Notes under the pieces: model-generated
Databases searched by the model: none
Told to the model about the DNA's origin: nothing
Seen by the model: the letters and a program-made list of their open reading frames with translations, nothing else
Shown: positions 8,415-16,942 of the stretch, piece by piece
Layout: each line of letters starts with the position of its first letter
Position numbering within the stretch: the stretch's first letter is position 1
Program-made: the position numbers and the translations under genes
Origin: Streptomyces sp. BK239
Lineage (GTDB): Bacteria > Actinomycetota > Actinomycetes > Streptomycetales > Streptomycetaceae
Length of the DNA stretch: 64,000 bases
Direction: 5' to 3'
Assembly: GCF_004217285.1 (NCBI RefSeq)
Contig: NZ_SHKS01000006.1
Coordinates: 62,001-126,000, forward strand

Positions 8415-8870
8415 TCACCCGTGCTCCTCGGCGAGGAAGCGCCGGACGTCGGCGGCCAGGGACGTCATCTGCTCGCCGGCCTCCAGCCATGTGGTCGCCG
8501 AGGCGCTCCAGCCGCCGGCGGCTCGCGGCCAGGGGCGCAGGGTCCAGGTCAGCCCGACGTGGCCGCCCGACCGGAAGACGGCCGACACCTTCAGGTCACC
8601 GTCGTCGGTCTGCCGGCACCGCTCGCCTTCCCATCCCCGGTAGTCCGCGGCCAGTCCTTCCAGGAACGCGGGGAGGCCGCCGTCCCGGACCCAGGCGACC
8701 ACCTCGTCGACGCGGGCGGTCAGACCCGGGGCCCGTAGCTCGACGGCGTAGTGCACGCAGTCCGCGTCGAGGCGGAACCGGTCGCAGAGGGTCACGCCGA
8801 CGGAGGCGTTGTCCTGGCAGCGGATGGTCACGCCGGCCTTGTCGTCGGTGTCGGTGTCCAGGGACGTCAT
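8415..8870 (-). CDS. DUF6228-family protein
   Basis: 151 aa, one compact domain: an Ig-like beta-rich N-terminal segment (VHYAVELRAPGLTARVDEVVAWVRDGGLPAFLEGLAADYRGWEGER) and a second half ending TWLEAGEQMTSLAADVRRFLAEEH. It resembles the DUF6228 family of actinobacteria, whose function is unknown. There is no clear ribosome site. The upstream sequence has TACCGT 8 bp before the ATG, so the gene may be leaderless. Confidence 0.65.
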   Translation of the reverse strand: MTSLDTDTDDKAGVTIRCQDNASVGVTLCDRFRLDADCVHYAVELRAPGLTARVDEVVAWVRDGGLPAFLEGLAADYRGWEGERCRQTDDGDLKVSAVFRSGGHVGLTWTLRPWPRAAGGWSASATTWLEAGEQMTSLAADVRRFLAEEHG

Positions 8871-8952
8871 GGTCGGAAACGGTAGGCCGACGTCGCGTGG
8901 GGCGGCAGTGGAATTCTTCCCTGCACGAGCGGGTGTCCCGGACCGGGCGAGG

Positions 8953-9456
8953 TCAGGGCCGCGTGGCCCGGAACGCGAGGTAGCGGTTGAAGGCTTCGTG
9001 GCTGTCGGGGGTGAAGTTCCACTCCCGCAGGGCCGACCGGAGTTGCGGCTCGGTCAGCCAGGCGTGCCAGGCGACTTCGCCGGGATCGGCGGTCACGGTG
9101 TCCGGCGCCACGGCTTCGTGCACGCCGAGCCAGTGAGGGCTCACACCGCTGCGGTTGAGGAACGTGAACAGCAGGCGGGGCCGCACACGCACGCCCAGCT
9201 CTTCGGCCAGCTCCCGCGCGGCGGCGTGTTCGTAGGACTCGCCGGCATTCACGGCGCCGCCGACCAGGACCTCGTAGCGCCCGGGGAAGCGCGACAGGTG
9301 CTCCGACCGGCGGTGGACGAGGATCCGCCCGCGCTCGTCCCGGCACACGGTCACGGCGACCCGGTGCAGCCACCCCTCCCGGACGGCCTGCCGGCGGCTG
9401 ACCACCGCCCCCAGCCCACGATCCTGATCGTCGACGCGCTCCACCAGCTCATCCAT
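8953..9456 (-). CDS. NUDIX hydrolase
   Basis: 167 aa from ATG 9456 (MDELVERVDD). A longer in-frame start near 9537 would run through the palindrome upstream of the XRE gene and is disfavoured. The NUDIX box GGAVNAGESYEHAAARELAEELGV (residues about 68-91) has the Glu residues that bind Mg2+. The order ILVHRRS..LSRFPGRYEVLVGG resembles the IDI/NUDIX group acting on nucleoside diphosphate-X compounds, but the substrate is not predictable. It diverges from the XRE gene with a 111-bp gap. Confidence 0.85.
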   Translation of the reverse strand: MDELVERVDDQDRGLGAVVSRRQAVREGWLHRVAVTVCRDERGRILVHRRSEHLSRFPGRYEVLVGGAVNAGESYEHAAARELAEELGVRVRPRLLFTFLNRSGVSPHWLGVHEAVAPDTVTADPGEVAWHAWLTEPQLRSALREWNFTPDSHEAFNRYLAFRATRP

Positions 9457-9517
9457 GACCGACACCCTGGCAGGGCCTACCGACAACGCAGCCCCGGCGC
9501 CGAGTGAAACCGCACTT

Positions 9518-9537
9518 TTGCAAGCGGGTGCTTGCAA
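9518..9537. promoter_or_regulatory. Perfect inverted repeat TTGCAAGC-GGGT-GCTTGCAA
   Basis: Arms TTGCAAGC (9518-9525) and GCTTGCAA (9530-9537) with a 4-bp spacer, 31 bp before the XRE start codon at 9568. A perfect 8-bp dyad in the divergent gap is most likely an operator, plausibly for the XRE protein itself. Confidence 0.6.
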
Positions 9538-9567
9538 TTGTTAGCGGAAGTGAGGCACTGTGGAGGC

Positions 9568-9990
9568 ATGGCATCGCTCAACGTCGGCAATCTCGGTGAG
9601 TACCTGCGCGAGCAGCGGCGAAACGCTCAGCTCTCGCTGCGGCAGCTCGCCGACGCCGCCGGGGTGTCCAATCCGTACCTGAGCCAGATCGAGCGAGGGC
9701 TGCGCAAGCCCAGCGCCGAGGTGCTGCAGCAGGTCGCCAAGGCCCTGCGGATCTCCGCCGAGACGCTCTACGTGCGCGCGGGCATCCTGGACGCCGAGCG
9801 GGGCCGTGACGAGATCGAGGTGCGGGCCGTCATCCTTGCCGACCCCGCGCTCACCGGGCAGCAGAAACAGGTGCTGCTCCAGATCTACGAGTCCTTCCGC
9901 AAGGAGAACGGGTTCGCGCCCGGCGACGGCGCGGTGGACTCCCGGGACCTCGGCGGCAGCGACGCCGATCCGCAGCAGACGGCCGGTTGA
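9568..9990 (+). CDS. XRE-family HTH regulator (Rv0474-like)
   Basis: 140 aa from ATG 9568, preceded by TGGAGG. The cro/C1 HTH spans residues 8-62: GEYLREQRRNAQLSLRQLADAAGVSNPYLSQIERGLRKPSAEVLQQVAKALRISAETLYVRAG. The acidic C-terminus contains LTGQQKQVLLQIYESFRKEN. The same domain order and neighbour order (XRE, HBHA-like, DUF2516) occurs at mycobacterial Rv0474-Rv0476. The gene lies just after a perfect palindrome, suggesting autoregulation, and 87 bp before the HBHA-like gene, probably in one transcript. Confidence 0.85.
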   Translation: MASLNVGNLGEYLREQRRNAQLSLRQLADAAGVSNPYLSQIERGLRKPSAEVLQQVAKALRISAETLYVRAGILDAERGRDEIEVRAVILADPALTGQQKQVLLQIYESFRKENGFAPGDGAVDSRDLGGSDADPQQTAG

Positions 9991-10077
9991 CCGGACCAGG
10001 GGACCGGACGCCGGCTGCGGATCCGCACCAACCGATATCGACGAACGTCAAGAACGCGACTACGGGAGACCAACACC

Positions 10078-10773
10078 ATGGCCATCAGCGACGACCTGCG
10101 CAAGACCCTCAGCGACCCGACTCCGCTCTACTTCGCCGCGGGCACCGCCGACCTGGCCCTCCAGCAGGCGAAGAAGGTGCCGGGTCTGGTGGAGCAGCTG
10201 CGCACGGAGGCCCCGGCCCGTTTCGAGGCCGTCCGCAACACCGACCCCAAGGCCGTGCAGGAGAAGGCCGCCGCCCGTGCCAAGGAGGCCGGCGCCAAGG
10301 CCAAGGAGGCGCAGGAGTCCTTCCAGAGCAAGGTCGGCGAGTTCCTCGGCAGCCTCGACGGCGACCTGAAGAAGCTGGGCAGCACGCTCGACGCCGACCT
10401 GAAGAAGCTCGGCGAGTCCGCCCAGGACTTCGCGCTGCGCGGTGTCGGCGTCGCCGCCGAGTACGCCGTCAAGGCCCGTGAGACCTACGAGAAGGTCGCC
10501 GAGCACGGCGAGCAGGCCGTGCGCACCTGGCGCGGTGAGGCCGCCGAGGAGATCGAGGAGCTGGCGATCGTCGTCGAGGGCAAGGAGGACACCACGCCCG
10601 GGACGGTGACCGAGATCAAGACCGAGCCGAAGCCCGCCCCGACGCCCGTCGCCACCCCGCCCGAGGCCAAGATCGACCCCCTGACGGCGAAGAAGCCCGC
10701 GCCGGCCCCCAAGAAGGCCCCGGCTCCCCGCAAGACCCCCACGGCGAAGAAGACGACCCCGCCGGCCAAGTGA
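10078..10773 (+). CDS. HBHA-like helical, Lys/Pro-rich tail protein
   Basis: 231 aa. An N-terminal helical segment (MAISDDLRKTLSDPTPLYFAAGTADLA) precedes a long Ala/Lys/Glu helix with apolipoprotein-like heptads (residues about 55-150). It ends in a Lys/Pro/Ala-rich tail with repeated KKAPAP/KKPAP motifs. This layout matches mycobacterial heparin-binding haemagglutinin (Rv0475), whose C-terminal lysine tail binds glycosaminoglycans and whose coiled coil has been linked to lipid binding. There is no signal peptide, as in HBHA. In Streptomyces the role is unknown. The neighbours (XRE, DUF2516) match the mycobacterial locus. Confidence 0.75.
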   Translation: MAISDDLRKTLSDPTPLYFAAGTADLALQQAKKVPGLVEQLRTEAPARFEAVRNTDPKAVQEKAAARAKEAGAKAKEAQESFQSKVGEFLGSLDGDLKKLGSTLDADLKKLGESAQDFALRGVGVAAEYAVKARETYEKVAEHGEQAVRTWRGEAAEEIEELAIVVEGKEDTTPGTVTEIKTEPKPAPTPVATPPEAKIDPLTAKKPAPAPKKAPAPRKTPTAKKTTPPAK

Positions 10774-10847
10774 GACCGACCGCGCCGGACGGGCACGTAC
10801 GAAGACGGCGTGACCGCGAGCGGAGCGGACGCGGCGAACACGCCGAA

Positions 10848-10876
10848 GGGCCGGGCACTCCTGGAGTGCCCGGCCC
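10848..10876 (+). terminator. Hairpin after HBHA-like gene
   Basis: GGGCCGGGCACT (from 10848) pairs with AGTGCCCGGCCC (to 10876) around a CCTGG loop. It lies between the HBHA-like and DUF2516 genes, 75 bp after the first stop, and may end or attenuate that transcript. Confidence 0.7.
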
Positions 10877-10997
10877 GTTGTCCGGGTAGCGGGAGTGAGG
10901 TTGCGGGTACGGTGAGCGCGTAGAACCGAGAACGAACTGGGCGAGTAGGCCCAGTCCAGTCGGAGTCGTGCCGAGTCGGGTGGTGGACGTAGTGCTG

Positions 10998-11333
10998 ATG
11001 CAAGGTTTCGCAGGGTTCATGTCTCTGCTGAGCCTGGCCCTGATCGTGTTCAGCGGCTTCGCTCTCGTCGACGCGGCGATCCGCCGCGAGGACGGCTACC
11101 GGGCTGCCGACAAGCAGACCAAGCCGTTCTGGATGATCATCCTCGGCCTGGCCTTCGTGGTGGACCTGATCTTCCCGATCCTGTCGTTCCTGCCCGTCAT
11201 CGGCCTGGTCGCGACCATCGTGTACATGGTCGACGTGCGCCCCGCTCTGCGCTCCCTCCCCGGCGGCGGCCGCCCCCGCCGAGGCGGCTCCAGCAGCGAC
11301 GGCCCCTACGGCCCGTACAACGGCGGCCGCTGA
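10998..11333 (+). CDS. DUF2516 membrane protein (Rv0476-like)
   Basis: 111 aa from ATG 10998; an in-frame GTG at 10992 or 10968 is possible. Two membrane helices are visible: GFMSLLSLALIVFSGFALVDA and FWMIILGLAFVVDLIFPILSFLPVIGLVATIVYMV, with the conserved RREDGYRAADKQTK loop between them. A Gly/Arg/Pro-rich cytoplasmic tail follows. It belongs to the DUF2516 family and is syntenic with Rv0476 after HBHA. Function unknown. Confidence 0.8.
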   Translation: MQGFAGFMSLLSLALIVFSGFALVDAAIRREDGYRAADKQTKPFWMIILGLAFVVDLIFPILSFLPVIGLVATIVYMVDVRPALRSLPGGGRPRRGGSSSDGPYGPYNGGR

Positions 11334-11372
11334 ACGCCGCTCCCGCCGCGTCACCGCCGGCCGGACACCGCC

Positions 11373-11474
11373 AACGAGGCGCCACCGCTGGTCATGCACG
11401 ACCGCCGTTCAGGCGCCACCGCTGATCAGGCACCTCCGACGTTCAGGCGCCAGCGCTGATCCGGCGCCGCGACC
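11373..11474. repeat. Three imperfect 34-bp tandem repeats
   Basis: Copies begin at 11373, 11407 and 11441, each built on the core AGGCGCCACCGCTG(A/G)TC (third copy AGGCGCCAGCGCTGATC). The array fills the gap between the convergent DUF2516 and PP2C genes and ends 4 bp before the PP2C stop codon. Confidence 0.75.
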
Positions 11475-11478
11475 GTGG

Positions 11479-12861
11479 TCACGGCACGCGGTCGAGCAAC
11501 ACCACGGCCACGTCGTCCGTCAGCTCCCCGCCGTTGAGCTCCCGCACCTCGTTGACGGCGGCCCGCAGCAGATCCTCCCCCTGGAGGCCGGAGGCCAGCT
11601 GGCGGCGGATCATCTCCACCATGCCGTCCTGGCCCAGCCGCTCGCGGCCCTCGCCGACGCGGCCCTCGATCAGTCCGTCGGTGTAGAGCATCAGGCTCCA
11701 CTGCGCGCCCAGCTCGACCTGCATCCGCGGCCAGCGGGCGCCCGGCAGCAGGCCGAGGGCCGGGCCGTTGTTGTCGTAGGGCAGCAGCCGGGCGGGCCGG
11801 TCCGGGCGGGCGATCAGCGGCGCCGGGTGACCGGCCAGGCACAGGCCCGCACGGCGGCCGTCGGGCGCGATGTCCACCGTGCACAGCGTCGCGAAGATCT
11901 CGTCGTCGTCGCGCTCGTGCTCCAGCACCTGCTGCAGCGTGTTCAGCAGCTCGTCGCCGCACAGCCCGGCCAGCGTCAGCGCCCGCCAGGCGATCCGCAG
12001 CTCCACGCCGAGCGCCGCCTCGTCCGGGCCGTGCCCGCAGACGTCGCCGATCATGGCGTGGACGGTGCCGTCCGGGGTGCGGACGGTGTCGTAGAAGTCG
12101 CCGCCGAGCAGCGCGCGCGAGCGGCCGGGGCGGTAGCGGGCGGCGAAACGCAGCGGCGAGCCCTCCAGGAGAGGCGTCGGCAGCAGGCCGCGCTCCAGGC
12201 GGGCGTTCTCCTGCGCGCGCAGCTTGCCCTCGGCGAGCCGCCGCTCGGCGGTGTCCGACCGCTTGCGCTCCACGGCGTACCGGATGGCGCGGCTGAGCAG
12301 CCGGCCGTCCAGCTCGTCGCGGAACAGATAGTCCTGAGCGCCCACCCGCACGGCCTGCGCGCCGCGCTCGGCGTCGCCGGACGCGGTCAGCGCGAGCACG
12401 GCGTGCCGGGGCGCGAGCTTCAGGACATGCCTGAGTACGGCCAGCTCGTCGTCGTCGGCGGTGCGTCCGGGCGCGGGCAGCGCGAGGTCCAGCAGGATGC
12501 AGTGGACGTCGTCGGTGAGCAGCCGCTCGGCCTCGGTGAGGTTGCGGGCGGTGCGCACGCGGATCGGCTTGCCGGCCGAGTCGAGCAGGCCGGGGACGAT
12601 CGGGGCGGCCGCGGGGTCGTCCTCGATCAGCAGCAGTGTGAGGTTGGTGTGGGCGGCGGCGCTCATACCGTGAGGGACGCGGTCGCCGTCGGTGGCGGCG
12701 TCGTCCCCGACCGTGGGGTTCTTCGCTTCGTCGCGATGGTCGTTCCGGTCGTCCGTGCGCGGGGCTTCTTCCTTGGAGGGGCCGCCGACTGCGGGCGCGG
12801 CCTGCGCCTGACCACACTCCACGGCCGGGATCGCTCTCTGCCGCGGTACGGGTACGGGCAT
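11479..12861 (-). CDS. Response-regulator receiver / SpoIIE-type PP2C phosphatase
   Basis: 460 aa from ATG 12861, chosen because AAGGAACCCAGGACA precedes it; an upstream in-frame ATG at 12966 lacks a good site. After a disordered Pro/Asp-rich N-terminus, a receiver domain begins at LTLLLIEDDPAAAP with phospho-acceptor Asp in HCILLDLALP. A helical linker (RKRSDTAERRLAEGKLRAQENARLERGLLPTPLL) follows, then a PPM/SpoIIE phosphatase domain: LLGGDFYDTV and MIGDVCGHGPDEAALG supply Mn/Mg-binding Asp residues, and ELTDDVAVVLLD closes the domain. Such proteins act on anti-sigma factor antagonists in partner-switching. No partner genes are adjacent. Confidence 0.88.
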   Translation of the reverse strand: MPVPVPRQRAIPAVECGQAQAAPAVGGPSKEEAPRTDDRNDHRDEAKNPTVGDDAATDGDRVPHGMSAAAHTNLTLLLIEDDPAAAPIVPGLLDSAGKPIRVRTARNLTEAERLLTDDVHCILLDLALPAPGRTADDDELAVLRHVLKLAPRHAVLALTASGDAERGAQAVRVGAQDYLFRDELDGRLLSRAIRYAVERKRSDTAERRLAEGKLRAQENARLERGLLPTPLLEGSPLRFAARYRPGRSRALLGGDFYDTVRTPDGTVHAMIGDVCGHGPDEAALGVELRIAWRALTLAGLCGDELLNTLQQVLEHERDDDEIFATLCTVDIAPDGRRAGLCLAGHPAPLIARPDRPARLLPYDNNGPALGLLPGARWPRMQVELGAQWSLMLYTDGLIEGRVGEGRERLGQDGMVEMIRRQLASGLQGEDLLRAAVNEVRELNGGELTDDVAVVLLDRVP

Positions 12862-13209
12862 TGTCCTGGGTTCCTTCCCTCCCCCCGAGGGCATGGCGGG
12901 TACGAGGGACCTCGACCCACCGACGGGGACCATAGCGGCAGAAAGGGTCGCAGCGGAATGGTCCACGGCACGCCGCTTGATCTCAGACCGGCGTCATATG
13001 CCGCCAATTGTGGCGCAGTTGGGCAGGGTCGGACCGGTCCGGGGATGACGAAGGTCACGTCGGCGCGTGGTGTGCCGACGGGTTGAGGTGCGGTGGGTCA
13101 CGTGGGCGGTGTCACGGGCGGGCGCACCCCCGGTCGGGCGCACCCCCGGTCGGGCGCGCCCTCAGCCCCGTACACGCCGTACGTCCCGTGCGCCGCGGCC
13201 GGAGCGCCC
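12862..13209. other. Intergenic region upstream of the receiver-PP2C gene
   Basis: About 350 bp without a supported gene. It contains a strong ribosome-binding stretch for the PP2C gene, a 16-bp tandem duplication at 13119-13150 and a GC-rich stretch after the NlpC/P60 stop. I saw no structured RNA. Confidence 0.5.
13119..13150. repeat. 16-bp tandem duplication
   Basis: CGGGCGCACCCCCGGT occurs at 13119-13134 and 13135-13150, followed by a partial third copy (CGGGCGC). It lies about 60 bp beyond the 3' end of the NlpC/P60 gene. Confidence 0.8.
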
Positions 13210-14301
13210 TCACGCGTCCGGGCGGACCACCCCGAGTATCGGCATCGAGCCCGCGCCGGCGACGGTGATCGTCCGGCCCGGGCGCGGGGCGTGGATCATC
13301 TTCCCGTCGCCCAGGTAGAGCGCGATGTGGCTGGCGTCGTCGAAGTAGACGATCAGATCCCCGGGGCGCATGTCCTTGACGTCGACGCGCGTCAGCTGCC
13401 GCCACTGCTCCTGCGAGGTCCGCGGGACCTGGACGCCGGCGGACGCCCAGGCCTGCGACGTCAGGCCGGAGCAGTCGAAGGACTCCGGGCCCTCGGCGCC
13501 CCACACGTACGGCTTGCCGAGCTGCGCGGTCGCGTACGCGATGGCCCGCTCGCCCTGCGGGCCGGCCTGGCTGTCGACGCCGGCCAGGGCGCCGCTGTCC
13601 AGCCAGGCGGTCTGCGCCCGCTGGGCGGCCTGCTCCTGGAGCCGGGTGAGGCGGTCCCGCTCCTCCTGCTCCAGCTCCGATTCCAGCTTCTCGGCGGCCG
13701 TGATCTGCTGCTCGACCTTCTTCTGGGCCGTCGCCTTGGCCTTGCGGTTGGCCTCCAGCTTCTGCCACTGGGCCGAGGCGTCCTTGGCGTACTGCTCCAA
13801 GTCCTGCTGGGTGCGGGTCATTTCGCCGAGCAGTCCCTCGGTCGCCCGCTGGCCCTGCCGGGCCCGGCCCGCCCCGTCGAGGAACTCGCCCGGGCTGTCG
13901 CTGAGCACCAGTTTCGCCTCGTCGGGCAGACCGCCGCCCCGGTACTGGGCGCGGGCCGCGGCACCCGCGCGGTCCTTCAGGCCGGCCAGCGCCTCACGGC
14001 CCTCGGCGATCTTCTTCGCCAGCTCCACGATCTCCGTGGACTGCTTCTCCGCCTGCTCCTCGGCCGCGTTGTAGGCGTCGGTGGCGACCGCGGCGTCGTG
14101 ATACAGCGCGTCGAGCCTGGTGCGCACCGCCTCCAGGTCCGTGTCGGACGACGGCGGCAGGGTCAGATCGGGGTTCGTGGTGGGCAGCGGCGTGGGTGTG
14201 GGAGCCGGGGCCGCGAAGGCGGTGCCCGGAACCGTCAGCACGGTGACCGCGCAGACCGCGGCCACCGCGGCCGCGATCAGGCTGCGCTTGCCCCTACCCA
14301 T
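13210..14301 (-). CDS. Secreted coiled-coil NlpC/P60 peptidoglycan hydrolase
   Basis: 363 aa from ATG 14301, with GGGGGA 4-9 bp upstream. The Sec signal peptide is KRSLIAAAVAAVCAVTVLTVPGTAFA-AP. A long coiled coil follows (residues about 50-225, rich in E/Q/K/A with TDAYNAAEEQAEKQSTEIVELAKKI). The C-terminal NlpC/P60 domain has catalytic Cys in ESFDCSGLTSQAW and His in DASHIALYLGDGKMIHAP. The layout equals RipA/CwlO-like D,L-endopeptidases that cut peptidoglycan stem peptides; the coiled coil normally binds or inhibits the catalytic domain. I looked for a c-di-AMP riboswitch upstream and did not see one. Confidence 0.9.
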   Translation of the reverse strand: MGRGKRSLIAAAVAAVCAVTVLTVPGTAFAAPAPTPTPLPTTNPDLTLPPSSDTDLEAVRTRLDALYHDAAVATDAYNAAEEQAEKQSTEIVELAKKIAEGREALAGLKDRAGAAARAQYRGGGLPDEAKLVLSDSPGEFLDGAGRARQGQRATEGLLGEMTRTQQDLEQYAKDASAQWQKLEANRKAKATAQKKVEQQITAAEKLESELEQEERDRLTRLQEQAAQRAQTAWLDSGALAGVDSQAGPQGERAIAYATAQLGKPYVWGAEGPESFDCSGLTSQAWASAGVQVPRTSQEQWRQLTRVDVKDMRPGDLIVYFDDASHIALYLGDGKMIHAPRPGRTITVAGAGSMPILGVVRPDA

Positions 14302-14542
14302 ACATCCCCCAAGACCTGATTTCCCGTCAGTAACATACGGTCGTCCGGGGGATCGTGCCACGCCGCGCCGGAAAACGACAGGGTCTGTCCCACCCCGTCC
14401 TCACCTGCCGTGAGGATCTCCCCGCCATGTGTGACGAACGCCTCGCGGAGATCGTTCCCGGCGGGCGCGGGTCGATCGGCTCAGTCGTCCGACGGCAGCC
14501 CGCGCCCGGGTCGCCCGGTCCCAGCACCCCCGTGTCCGCCTC

Positions 14543-15355
14543 TCACCCCCGAGGGGCCAGCGCCTCCCACCGCACGGTCACTTCGCCCTGCCGCCACCGC
14601 CCCGGCCCGTCCGCCACCGGCCAGTCCGCGGTGAGGTCCCGCACGGCCCGTATCCACCGCTGGCGCGCGCCGTACGACGCGTAGGGCGCCGCCGCCGCCC
14701 AGGCGCGGTCGAAGTCACGGAGAAACGTGTGCACGGGCTCACCGGGCACGTTCCGGTGGATGAGCGCCTTGGGGAGCCGCTCGGCGAGGTCGGAGGGGCG
14801 GTCCAGGGAGCCGAGCCGGGTGGCGAAGGTGACCGTCCGCGGCCCTTCGGGCCCGAGCGCGACCCACACGTGCCGCCGTCCGACCTCGTCACAGGTCCCC
14901 TCGACGAGCAGTCCCCCGCCGGAGCCGTCCGTCGCCGGCGCGAGCCGTGCGCACAGCCGTTCCCAGACGCCGCCGACCTCCTCCTCGTCGTACTGCCGCA
15001 GCACGTTGGCGGCGCGGATGAGGTGCGGCCGGTGGGGGAGCGGGATCTCGAAGCCGCCGTGCCGGAAGACGAGGCCGTCGCGTTCGTACGGCTTCGCGGC
15101 GGCCACCCGGGCCGGCTCGATCTCGACGCCCACCACGCGCGCGTGAGGCGCGACCGACCGCAGCCGGCCCAGCAGTTCGACGGCGGTCCAGGGGGCGGCG
15201 CCGTAACCGAGGTCGACGGCGACGGGACGGCCCGCGCGGCGCAGCTCGGCCCCGTGCACGGCCGCGATCCAGCGGTCCATGCGGCGCAGCCGGTTGGGAT
15301 TCGTCGTCCCGCGCGTGACCGTCCCCACGGGGCGGGACGGTGCGCGGGAAACCAT
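14543..15355 (-). CDS. Class I SAM-dependent methyltransferase
   Basis: 270 aa from ATG 15355 (MVSRAPSRPVG). Motif I is VAVDLGYGAAPWTAVELLGRL (residues about 48-68) and the acidic end of strand 2 is VVGVEIEPARV. RAANVLRQYDEEEVGGVWERL and a C-terminal SYGARQRWIRAVRDL follow. The family is conserved in Streptomyces next to mshA, to which it is divergent with a 249-bp gap. The methyl acceptor is unknown. Confidence 0.8.
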   Translation of the reverse strand: MVSRAPSRPVGTVTRGTTNPNRLRRMDRWIAAVHGAELRRAGRPVAVDLGYGAAPWTAVELLGRLRSVAPHARVVGVEIEPARVAAAKPYERDGLVFRHGGFEIPLPHRPHLIRAANVLRQYDEEEVGGVWERLCARLAPATDGSGGGLLVEGTCDEVGRRHVWVALGPEGPRTVTFATRLGSLDRPSDLAERLPKALIHRNVPGEPVHTFLRDFDRAWAAAAPYASYGARQRWIRAVRDLTADWPVADGPGRWRQGEVTVRWEALAPRG

Positions 15356-15604
15356 GCATACGAGTATGCGGTGCCCGCGCGGGCGCCCGGTCCCCCCGCT
15401 CCACCCCAGGCGCGGCCGCTGAAGGCGCTCCAGGGCCCCGGACGCCACCCGCCCTCGAACGGTTGAGCGACCACGGTAACGCTCAGGCAAAAACCGCCCC
15501 AAGGAGTCCCTTCCAGGAATGGGAACGTGCCCTTCCGGTGTTCCTCCCCCCGGAGGGCGCCCCACACCCTCCGCCCGGCATGCCCGCAGCGAGGAGGACC
15601 GGCA

Positions 15605-16942
15605 GTGAGCCAGTACGGCAGCAGGCTCGGGCGTCGCTCCACGACGGCAACCCCACGCCGCAGACTGCACCGCCGCCCCCGCCGTGTCGCCATGCTCTCC
15701 GTGCACACGTCACCGCTCCACCAGCCCGGCACCGGGGACGCCGGCGGCATGAACGTCTACATCGTGGAGCTCGCCCAGCGCCTCGCCGCGCTCAACATAG
15801 AGGTCGAGATCTTCACCCGCGCCACCACCGGCGGTCTGCCCCCCACCGTGGACCTGGCACCCGGCGTCCTCGTCCGGCACGTCGACGCCGGCCCCTACGA
15901 GGGCCTCGCCAAGGAAGACCTCCCCGCCCAGCTGTGCGCCTTCACGCACGGCGTGATGCAGGCCTGGGCCGGCCACCGCCCCGGCTACTACGACCTCGTC
16001 CACTCGCACTACTGGCTCTCCGGCCACGTCGGCTGGCTCTCCGCCCAGCGCTGGGGCGCCCCCCTCGTGCACGCCATGCACACCATGGCCAAGGTGAAGA
16101 ACGCCAACCTCGCCGACGGCGACACCCCCGAGCCCGCCGCCCGCGTCATCGGCGAGACCCAGATCGTCGAGGCCGCCGACCGTCTCATCGCCAACACAGC
16201 GGAGGAGGCCGACGAGCTCGTCCGCCACTACCGCGCCGACCCCGGCAAGGTCGCCGTCGTCCACCCCGGCGTCAACCTCGACCGCTTCAGTCCCGCCGAC
16301 GGCCGCGCCGCCGCCCGCGCCCGCCTGGGCCTGCCGCAGGACGCCCTGATCCCGCTCTTCGCCGGCCGCATCCAGCCGCTCAAGGCCCCCGACGTCCTGC
16401 TGCGCGCCGTGGCCGTCCTCCTCGACGAGCGGCCCGACCTGCGCTCCCGGCTCGTCGTCCCCGTCGTCGGCGGCCCCAGCGGCAGCGGCCTCGCCAAGCC
16501 GGAGGGGCTGCAGAAGCTGGCCGCCCGCCTCGGCGTCTCCGACGTCGTACGGTTCCGCCCGCCCGTCGGGCAGGAGCAGCTCGCGGACTGGTTCCGGGCT
16601 GCCTCCGTCCTCGTCGTCCCCTCCTACAGCGAGTCCTTCGGCCTCGTCGCCATAGAGGCGCAGGCGGCCGGCACACCGGTGCTCGCCGCGTCCGTCGGCG
16701 GACTCCCGGTGGCCGTGCGCGACGGTGAGACGGGATTCCTCGTCGAGGGCCACGACCCGGCGGCCTACGCGCGCGTGCTCGCCGAGTTCGCCGACCGCCC
16801 CGAACTCCCCGCCCGCATGGGCGCGGCAGCCGCCCGGCACGCCCAGTCCTTCGGCTGGGACACGGCGGCGGCCGCCACCGCCGACGTCTACGCGGCCGCG
16901 ACGCAGGCGCACCGCCGTCGCGTACGCTCCCAGCATGGGTGA
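15605..16942 (+). CDS. mshA: D-inositol-3-phosphate glycosyltransferase, mycothiol biosynthesis
   Basis: 445 aa from GTG 15605, preceded by AGGAGGA (15591-15597); an upstream in-frame ATG has no ribosome site. It is a GT-B fold GT4 enzyme transferring GlcNAc from UDP-GlcNAc to 1L-myo-inositol-1-phosphate, the first step of mycothiol synthesis. Landmarks are SVHTSPLHQPGTGDAGGMNVYI, HSHYWLSGHVGWL, FAGRIQPLKAPDVLL and the EX7E-like ESFGLVAIEAQAAGTPVLAA. The N-terminal extension before the first strand is Arg-rich. Its 3' end overlaps the YbjN gene by 8 bp, so the two are co-translated. Confidence 0.95.
   Translation: MSQYGSRLGRRSTTATPRRRLHRRPRRVAMLSVHTSPLHQPGTGDAGGMNVYIVELAQRLAALNIEVEIFTRATTGGLPPTVDLAPGVLVRHVDAGPYEGLAKEDLPAQLCAFTHGVMQAWAGHRPGYYDLVHSHYWLSGHVGWLSAQRWGAPLVHAMHTMAKVKNANLADGDTPEPAARVIGETQIVEAADRLIANTAEEADELVRHYRADPGKVAVVHPGVNLDRFSPADGRAAARARLGLPQDALIPLFAGRIQPLKAPDVLLRAVAVLLDERPDLRSRLVVPVVGGPSGSGLAKPEGLQKLAARLGVSDVVRFRPPVGQEQLADWFRAASVLVVPSYSESFGLVAIEAQAAGTPVLAASVGGLPVAVRDGETGFLVEGHDPAAYARVLAEFADRPELPARMGAAAARHAQSFGWDTAAAATADVYAAATQAHRRRVRSQHG

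Noticed and set aside
9457..9537. Longer N-terminus for the NUDIX protein
   Set aside because: It would run through the perfect palindrome and has no ribosome site; ATG 9456 has a better one and starts at the conserved domain.
13119..13150. Tandem repeats as part of a CRISPR array
   Set aside because: Only two full copies of 16 bp with no spacers, and no cas genes in the window.
14302..14542. c-di-AMP (ydaO) riboswitch upstream of the NlpC/P60 gene
   Set aside because: I looked for the long conserved motif seen ahead of wall hydrolases in Streptomyces, and the sequence shows no such core.
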